Below are positions 6,190 through 9,312 of a stretch of 9,312 nt of DNA, piece after piece. The stretch's first letter is position 1. Each line of letters starts with the position of its first letter. The notes under the pieces are model-generated. The model had not been told where the DNA came from, did not search any database, and worked only from the letters and a program-made list of their open reading frames with translations. The position numbers and the translations under genes were made by a program. Source of the DNA: a bacterium (GTDB lineage Bacteria > Cyanobacteriota > Vampirovibrionia > Gastranaerophilales > Gastranaerophilaceae); contig JAKSUP010000035.1 of the NCBI GenBank assembly GCA_024408905.1, positions 1 through 9,312 on the forward strand, read 5' to 3'.

Positions 6190-7099
6190 TATAATATTTT
6201 TTGGAACACCCGATATTGGTTTAGAGTCTTTGGACTATTTGAATAAGTCCGAAAATTTTAATGTGCTTGCTGTTGTAACCCAACCCGACAAGCCGTCAGG
6301 CCGTGGTCATAAATTAACTCCAAGCCCTATTAAACAATATGCCTTGGATAACGGAATTAAAGTTTTTCAACCAAAATCTATACGGAAAGAACCTGAAATT
6401 ATTAATGCACTAAAAGATTTGAAACCTGATTTTTTTGTAACTTTTGCGTTCGGTCAAATTCTTTCTCAAGAAGTTTTGGATATACCGAAATACGAAACAA
6501 TTAATTTACATGTTTCATTGTTGCCTAAATATCGTGGGGCAAATCCTATACAGCGTGCAATAATTAATGGTGACACAAAAACTGGTATTTGCACAATGAT
6601 AACCGAACTCGGTTTAGATTGTGGTGATATTTGTATGACTTATCCGATTGAAATTACTCCAAACATGAATTGTGTTGAACTTTTTGACCTGTGTTCAAAA
6701 AATTCTCCAAAACTATTGGAAAAGACAATGCTTGGTATTGTTGAGGGCACTTTAGTTCCACAAAAACAATGCGAAGAAGGGGTTTGTTTTGCAGATAAAC
6801 TAACAAAAGAAGAATGTAAAATTGATTGGTCTAAATCAGCAAAAGAAATTCATAATCTTGTCCGTGGTGTATATAAATGCCCCGGAGCATTTTTTGAATA
6901 CAACGGAAAAATTATAAAAGTTCTTGAAACAGAACCAATAGATGAAAATATCGAAGGTAATTTGGGAAGTTTTGTAAGAATATCAAAATTTGGAATTGAT
7001 GTAAAAACTTCTCATGGCTTATTGCGTTTAATTAAAGTAAAACCCGAAGGTAAAGGCGAAATGCTCGCTTCAGCTTGGGCAAACGGATTGAAAAATTAG
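6182..7099 (+). CDS. fmt: Methionyl-tRNA formyltransferase
   Basis: Fmt transfers a formyl group from 10-formyl-tetrahydrofolate to Met-tRNA(fMet) for initiation of translation. The 305-aa product has the catalytic formyltransferase fold at residues 1 to about 190. It carries the N-terminal IIFFGTPDIG, the tRNA-contacting loop region QPDKPSGRGHKLTPSPIK (34-51), and the active-site motif INLHVSLLPKYRGANPIQ with catalytic Asn108 and His110, plus Asp146 in LGLDCGD. The C-terminal tRNA-binding domain starts near residue 205 and includes IDWSKSAKEIHNLVRG. Length is normal (about 310). The ATG lies within the def reading frame, 8 bases before its end. The upstream sequence is only a weak purine-rich ribosome binding site, so translation probably depends on ribosomes finishing def. 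Confidence 0.97.
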   Translation: MLNIIFFGTPDIGLESLDYLNKSENFNVLAVVTQPDKPSGRGHKLTPSPIKQYALDNGIKVFQPKSIRKEPEIINALKDLKPDFFVTFAFGQILSQEVLDIPKYETINLHVSLLPKYRGANPIQRAIINGDTKTGICTMITELGLDCGDICMTYPIEITPNMNCVELFDLCSKNSPKLLEKTMLGIVEGTLVPQKQCEEGVCFADKLTKEECKIDWSKSAKEIHNLVRGVYKCPGAFFEYNGKIIKVLETEPIDENIEGNLGSFVRISKFGIDVKTSHGLLRLIKVKPEGKGEMLASAWANGLKN

Positions 7100-7144
7100 T
7101 GATAAATATAGTTTATTGTTTAAAATATACTATGGTTTTGGTAT

Positions 7145-7154
7145 TTATTAAAAC
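7145..7154. repeat. Left copy of a possible target-site duplication flanking the foldback element
   Basis: TTATTAAAAC here and TTATTAAGAC at 7553-7562 match in 9 of 10 positions and flank the element at 7159-7544, 4 nt outside on the left and 8 nt on the right. Such a repeat is expected if the element inserted by transposition. In DNA this AT-rich, chance cannot be excluded. Confidence 0.25.
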
Positions 7155-7159
7155 TGTCG

Positions 7160-7179
7160 GTTGGGCATACTTGCCCAAC
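7160..7179 (+). terminator. Perfect 8-bp hairpin downstream of fmt, candidate terminator and element end
   Basis: GTTGGGCA and TGCCCAAC pair perfectly around a TACT loop, 61 nt after the fmt stop codon. The following sequence, GATATTTTGCT, is only partly T-rich, so termination may be inefficient. The same hairpin forms the left terminus of the foldback element. Upstream, 7108-7133 holds a weaker imperfect dyad (ATAGTTTA/TATACTAT). Confidence 0.45.
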
Positions 7180-7290
7180 GATATTTTGCTGTAAAATTTA
7201 TTACCTCTTTAATGAGGGTTGATTTTGCGAAAATATGCTTAGATTGTGCATATAAAACATTTTGGTCATTATACCTCACCGAGGGATGAG

Positions 7291-7306
7291 GTCGTAGCCG
7301 TACGAC
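7291..7306. repeat. Perfect 6-bp hairpin inside the foldback element
   Basis: GTCGTA and TACGAC pair around a GCCG tetraloop. It competes for two bases with a neighbouring hairpin, ACCTCA (7273-7278) with TGAGGT (7287-7292), and with the long-range pairing to 7440-7446, so alternative folds are possible. Confidence 0.5.
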
Positions 7307-7324
7307 AGAATGGAGTTACGGATA

Positions 7325-7361
7325 CGGGTGGGGGTTCTATAAAATATTCAACCACCCCCCG
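7325..7361. repeat. Central GC-rich hairpin of the foldback element
   Basis: CGGG-T-GGGGGTT (7325-7336) can pair with AACC-A-CCCCCCG (7350-7361) through 11 base pairs with one bulged base on each side, leaving a 13-nt AT-rich loop. It lies close to the symmetry centre of the surrounding inverted repeats. A short dyad GAATTT/AAATTC (7361-7374) follows directly. Confidence 0.5.
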
Positions 7362-7452
7362 AATTTGTAAATTCACTATCGTTTATTAACAAATTTTATC
7401 CTGTCTTGAATTATTCGGGGTGTCAACAGAGTAACGTCTGACCTCACCTTAC

Positions 7453-7476
7453 GGGCTAGGACTTTGTCCGTCGCCC
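7453..7476. repeat. Two-step hairpin in the right half of the foldback element
   Basis: GGGC (7453-7456) pairs with GCCC (7473-7476), and inside it GGAC (7459-7462) pairs with GTCC (7466-7469) around TTT. It has no direct counterpart in the left half, so the two halves of the element are not simple mirror images. Confidence 0.45.
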
Positions 7477-7552
7477 TACCGAAAATTCGCTCCACCTTAA
7501 AGAGGGTAAATGGGACCGTTGGTAAAGTATGCCAAACAACAACCATTTTTTA

Positions 7553-7562
7553 TTATTAAGAC
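7553..7562. repeat. Right copy of a possible target-site duplication
   Basis: TTATTAAGAC differs at one base from TTATTAAAAC at 7145-7154; see that entry. It runs into the left edge of the 12-bp hairpin at 7563. Confidence 0.25.
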
Positions 7563-7593
7563 AAGCAGTGTAGACTTTTACTCTACACTGCTT
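7563..7593. terminator. Perfect 12-bp hairpin, probable terminator between convergent regions
   Basis: AAGCAGTGTAGA (7563-7574) pairs perfectly with TCTACACTGCTT (7582-7593) around a 7-nt loop. On the plus strand the following bases are fairly T-rich (AATTTAGTGTTTATCTTCTTTT). On the minus strand it follows the stop of the 158-aa gene by 53 nt but lacks a run of T. It lies where plus-strand transcripts from fmt and minus-strand transcripts from the gene at 7647-8123 would meet, so it may stop both. Confidence 0.65.
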
Positions 7594-7646
7594 AATTTAG
7601 TGTTTATCTTCTTTTATAATTTGTTGAGTTAAAAAAACAACTTTGC

Positions 7647-8123
7647 CTATAGATTTTCATTTGCATCTAATTTTTCTATATGTTGTTCACCTGTCGTACC
7701 GTCATTATTAAATATTTCTCCTTCATCAATAACACCGTTTTTATTCATATCAAGAGCATAAGTTTCTTCTCCATAAATTCTGTTAAATTTAACATCACTT
7801 GTAATATCGATATCATTTTCGCCTAAGTAATCAGGCCTTTTATACGAATGACCACAATACATTAATCCGTCACTATCAATTAAAGATGCTTCTAATTGTC
7901 TTGCTTTGTTAACATGTGGTTGATTTGGTACCAATGCAGAAAAGCTCGTGCCAACAATTTCTCCATTACTATTAGAACCTACTATTTCTAAGCATCGGTA
8001 TGTCCCATTATCTGTTGTGTAAACGCTATTTAAGAGTTTCTGTTCTTTAATGTTTGCTTTCTGGAATGCATTACCAGACTGTGTGTATGTTCCAAATTTC
8101 ATTCCAACTTTTGGTTCTGTCAT
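7647..8123 (-). CDS. Unrecognised 158-aa protein with one canonical EF-hand calcium-binding loop
   Basis: I do not recognise the family. The ATG at 8123 has a strong ribosome binding site AAGGAGA (8129-8135) five bases upstream, and a good promoter lies further up, so the gene is very likely real. There is no signal peptide or membrane segment. The N-terminal part (GMKFGTYTQSG) and middle are rich in Gly, Ser, Thr and Asn and look like beta structure. Residues 125-136, DMNKNGVIDEGE, match every ligand position of an EF-hand loop (D1, N3, N5, G6, I8, D9, E12). No full second loop is visible, although EF-hands usually come in pairs. The C-terminus is acidic. Cysteines occur at 44 and 90. Calcium binding is a strong inference from the loop; the cellular role is unknown. 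The gene diverges from the XRE regulator at 8361, its likely regulator. Confidence 0.8.
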   Translation of the reverse strand: MTEPKVGMKFGTYTQSGNAFQKANIKEQKLLNSVYTTDNGTYRCLEIVGSNSNGEIVGTSFSALVPNQPHVNKARQLEASLIDSDGLMYCGHSYKRPDYLGENDIDITSDVKFNRIYGEETYALDMNKNGVIDEGEIFNNDGTTGEQHIEKLDANENL

Positions 8124-8174
8124 AATTTTCTCCTTTTTTCTTTGTGTAATATTTTTTGGATATCCTCGTATCTC

Positions 8175-8196
8175 TATAAAGTATTTTTACTTTATA
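8175..8196. promoter_or_regulatory. Perfect 9-bp inverted repeat in the leader of the 158-aa gene
   Basis: TATAAAGTA (8175-8183) and TACTTTATA (8188-8196) pair around TTTT. If the proposed promoter is used, this lies in the transcribed leader, about 50 nt before the start codon. Its right arm shares bases 8193-8196 with the next dyad, so the two hairpins exclude each other in RNA. As DNA it could be an operator. Confidence 0.5.
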
Positions 8197-8215
8197 AAAT
8201 TGCCCAAATTTTATA
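8193..8215. promoter_or_regulatory. Perfect 9-bp inverted repeat over the -10 and start site of the 158-aa gene
   Basis: TATAAAATT (8193-8201) and AATTTTATA (8207-8215) are separated by GCCCA. The right arm contains the minus-strand -10 TATAAA, and the centre is where transcription would start, so a bound protein would block the promoter. The divergent XRE protein is the obvious candidate. Confidence 0.5.
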
Positions 8216-8238
8216 GCTTTCTTTACAAAACTTAACAA
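8210..8238 (-). promoter_or_regulatory. Promoter of the 158-aa EF-hand gene
   Basis: On the minus strand TTGTTA (8233-8238) is followed after exactly 17 nt by TATAAA (8210-8215), a good sigma-70-type promoter. Transcription would begin near 8203, giving a leader of about 80 nt that contains the 8175-8196 hairpin. Confidence 0.6.
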
Positions 8239-8315
8239 GCTATTTATTCAGTATTAGTAAAGTGTATGTCTTATGTAATATATTTTATCTATGTTATATC
8301 TTTGCGTATTTACAA

Positions 8316-8340
8316 TTAGATAAGATAGAAATTTGTCTAA
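8316..8340. promoter_or_regulatory. Imperfect palindrome upstream of the XRE regulator
   Basis: TTAGATAA (8316-8323) and TTGTCTAA (8333-8340) form arms matching in 7 of 8 positions around 9 bases, ending 20 nt before the regulator's ATG. It could be an autoregulatory site. No convincing -35/-10 pair and no ribosome binding site were found for this gene; TCTAAT at 8336-8341 is a weak -10 candidate that would give a very short leader. Confidence 0.35.
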
Positions 8341-8360
8341 TAAATTGTTAATCTGTTGTT

Positions 8361-8705
8361 ATGAAAGATGCAAAGCAAAAATGTAAGCAAACAACACAAC
8401 ATATAGCAGATAAAATCTTATTATTAAGGCGTGCTAACAAATTAACCCAAGAAGGATTTGCCGAAAAAGTTAATTTGGATAGACGAACAATTGCTCGTGC
8501 TGAAGATGGTGTGCATAGGCCATCTCCTGAAACATTAGAACTCATTTCTGATGTTTTTTCTATTCCAATCGCATATTTTTATGATGATTCAATTTATAAA
8601 ATTGATATAGGCAAAACTGCATTAATTTATGAAATAAATACAAGGTTGAATATATTATCTAAAAATAATCTTAAAAAAGTTAAGTGTTTTATTGATATTC
8701 TTTAA
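8361..8705 (+). CDS. XRE/Cro-family helix-turn-helix regulator
   Basis: This 114-aa protein has an HTH_3 (Cro/CI type) domain at about residues 16-72: IADKILLLRRANKLTQEGFAEKVNL, then recognition-helix region DRRTIARAEDG, then PSPETLELISDVFSIPIAYFYD. The C-terminal 35 residues (ALIYEINTRLNILSKNNLKK) are probably a helical dimerisation segment; no ligand or peptidase domain follows. The ATG is the first in frame and is needed for a complete first helix, but has no Shine-Dalgarno sequence, so expression may be low or leaderless. It diverges from the EF-hand gene and lies 145 bp upstream of the efflux gene in the same direction. Either or both may be its targets. Substrate or inducer cannot be seen. 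Confidence 0.88.
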   Translation: MKDAKQKCKQTTQHIADKILLLRRANKLTQEGFAEKVNLDRRTIARAEDGVHRPSPETLELISDVFSIPIAYFYDDSIYKIDIGKTALIYEINTRLNILSKNNLKKVKCFIDIL

Positions 8706-8792
8706 TATTCTAACAATAGATTTATAAAGAAAAAGCTAAAATATATAAAAATGCGATATATAAACTATTAATATGAATTTTTCTAAAATTTT

Positions 8793-8821
8793 TTGGGAAA
8801 AACGTCCTCTTATGTTATTAT
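8793..8821 (+). promoter_or_regulatory. Candidate promoter of the efflux membrane fusion gene
   Basis: TTGGGA (8793-8798) and TATTAT (8816-8821) are spaced 17 nt apart, giving a start near 8828 and a leader of about 23 nt that ends with the ribosome binding site. The stretch 8706-8790 before it is AT-rich with no other feature I can support. Confidence 0.45.
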
Positions 8822-8840
8822 ATAAGTATTAAATAAGAGG
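8806..8840. promoter_or_regulatory. Perfect 8-bp inverted repeat surrounding the -10 and including the ribosome binding site
   Basis: CCTCTTAT (8806-8813) and ATAAGAGG (8833-8840) are perfect complements 19 nt apart. The right arm contains the ribosome binding site (AGAGGGA, 8837-8843). The left arm lies between the proposed -35 and -10. If the promoter at 8793-8821 is correct, only the right arm is transcribed, so an operator is more likely than an RNA switch. A third copy of the core, ATAAG, occurs at 8822-8826. Confidence 0.45.
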
Positions 8841-8850
8841 GATTGAAGTT

Positions 8851-9312
8851 ATGAAAATAGATTTAAAGGATAAAAAGACACGTGTGTCTTTAATTATTGC
8901 AGCTGTTATTATTGTACCTATATTGTTGAATACCGGAAAAGGTATGATAGCAGGCTTTATGAGTGCGTACCAGATGTCATTACCAAAAAGTGTAGAAGTG
9001 GCAGCTCCTGTTGAGGTAGCAGCACCAGTGGCTACAGATAGTGTTGGCAGAATTGAGGCAGATAAATCTATCAATATAATAGCTCGTGTTGATGGTTGGC
9101 TTGAGAATAAGTTTTTTAACGACGGTGATAATGTTAAAAAGGGACAAAAATTGTTCCAAATTCAACCGGAAGAATACCGTTTAGCGATGCAAGATGCTGC
9201 TGCAAGGGTAAGTGAAAATCAAGCAGTATACAAAAATGCCGTTATAGATTACGGTAGAGCTGCCGAACTTATTAAAGATGAAATGGTAAGTCGTGAATAC
9301 TATGATAATTCT
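8851..9312 (+). CDS. RND/HlyD-type efflux membrane fusion protein, N-terminal 154 residues (runs off right edge)
   Basis: Membrane fusion proteins bridge an inner-membrane pump and an outer-membrane channel through the periplasm. Residues 1-11 are charged, followed by a membrane anchor at about 12-27 (VSLIIAAVIIVPILL) without a lipoprotein cysteine. A Pro/Ala/Val linker repeats VAAPVE/VAAPVA at about 50-60. Then comes the first half of the barrel-sandwich (lipoyl-like) domain, with SVGRIEADKSINIIARVDGWL and DGDNVKKGQKLFQIQPEEY. From about residue 110 the alpha-hairpin begins, ending at VSREYYDN, where such proteins commonly read VS..eyd. The remaining hairpin, beta-barrel and membrane-proximal domains, and probably the pump gene, would lie to the right. 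The ATG at 8851 has ribosome binding site AGAGGGA. The substrate cannot be told. The preceding XRE gene is a candidate local regulator. Confidence 0.88.
   Translation, partial: MKIDLKDKKTRVSLIIAAVIIVPILLNTGKGMIAGFMSAYQMSLPKSVEVAAPVEVAAPVATDSVGRIEADKSINIIARVDGWLENKFFNDGDNVKKGQKLFQIQPEEYRLAMQDAAARVSENQAVYKNAVIDYGRAAELIKDEMVSREYYDNS

Larger units (their letters stand above)
7159..7544. mobile_element. Noncoding foldback (MITE-like) element with concentric inverted repeats
   Basis: This gene-free stretch is visibly richer in G and C than its flanks. Inverted repeats occur at three depths: 7164-7180 with 7517-7533 (GGCATACTT and CCAACG arms, 15 of 17 paired); 7201-7212 with 7497-7509 (TTACC TCTTTAA, one bulged G); and 7287-7293 with 7440-7446 (TGAGGTC/GACCTCA, perfect). 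All are centred at about 7348-7367, around a GC-rich hairpin at 7325-7361, so either strand could fold into one long structure. Each terminus can also form its own hairpin (7160-7179; 7518-7537), as seen at ends of some IS-derived elements. No substantial ORF is present. It may be a miniature element mobilised in trans, an intergenic repeat family, or a structured RNA; sequence alone cannot choose. Inner parts 7381-7439 show nothing I recognise. Confidence 0.5.

Noticed and set aside
7200..7520. CRISPR array or tRNA cluster in the GC-richer gene-free region
   Set aside because: There are no regularly spaced direct repeats and no cloverleaf with a T-arm GTTC; the repeats are inverted and nested instead.
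8050..8235. Plus-strand 61-codon hydrophobic open frame over the start of the EF-hand gene
   Set aside because: It overlaps the well-supported 158-aa gene and its leader and has no ribosome binding site; its hydrophobic character follows from T-rich DNA.
8125..8360. Attachment site or origin in the AT-rich intergenic stretch
   Set aside because: No integrase, no direct-repeat pair and no array of DnaA boxes is visible; promoter and operator dyads explain the structure.
8829..9165. Minus-strand open frames opposite the membrane fusion gene
   Set aside because: They are antisense to clearly conserved barrel-sandwich and linker codons and have no recognisable protein signature.

Overview
The window is AT-rich bacterial chromosome using the standard code; every complete gene ends in TAA or TAG and none needs TGA read through. 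It combines core housekeeping genes (uvrA, a Trk potassium system, def, fmt) with small regulatory genes and the start of an efflux-pump gene of Gram-negative type. This could suit an uncultured gut lineage such as Gastranaerophilales/Vampirovibrionia, but that is a guess from composition and gene style; nothing here proves a taxon.

Layout. Positions 1-1583 hold the first 527 codons of uvrA on the minus strand, with a probable extended -10 element only 7 nt upstream of the start codon. Positions 1629-2707 are a compact divergent two-gene module. Its minus gene encodes a small protein resembling the C-terminal domain of phage replisome organisers. Its plus gene encodes a complete CI/LexA-like self-cleaving repressor. 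Three copies of a 10-bp operator-like sequence (consensus TACAAATGTA) lie between them. This has the form of a phage immunity switch, but no other phage genes are visible.

Positions 2753-5556 encode TrkA and TrkH, overlapping by 1 nt. TrkH has Cys in place of the third selectivity-filter glycine. Positions 5596-7099 encode Def and Fmt, overlapping by 8 nt; these act at the two ends of N-formylmethionine metabolism.

Positions 7100-7646 have no gene. Most of this stretch is a foldback element of about 385 bp, visibly richer in GC than its surroundings. Inverted repeats at three depths converge on a central GC-rich hairpin, and a near-perfect 10-bp direct repeat lies close outside the ends. A separate 12-bp perfect hairpin follows.

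Positions 7647-8705 form a second divergent pair: an unrecognised 158-aa protein with one canonical EF-hand loop (minus) and an XRE-type regulator (plus), with several dyads between them. The last gene, from 8851 to the edge, is the N-terminal part of an RND/HlyD-type membrane fusion protein, preceded by an 8-bp dyad that surrounds its probable -10 and includes its ribosome binding site.

The strongest leads are the minimal repressor/operator module between uvrA and trkA, the concentric foldback element at 7159-7544, the TrkH filter substitution, and the dyad-rich control regions between 8124 and 8850.
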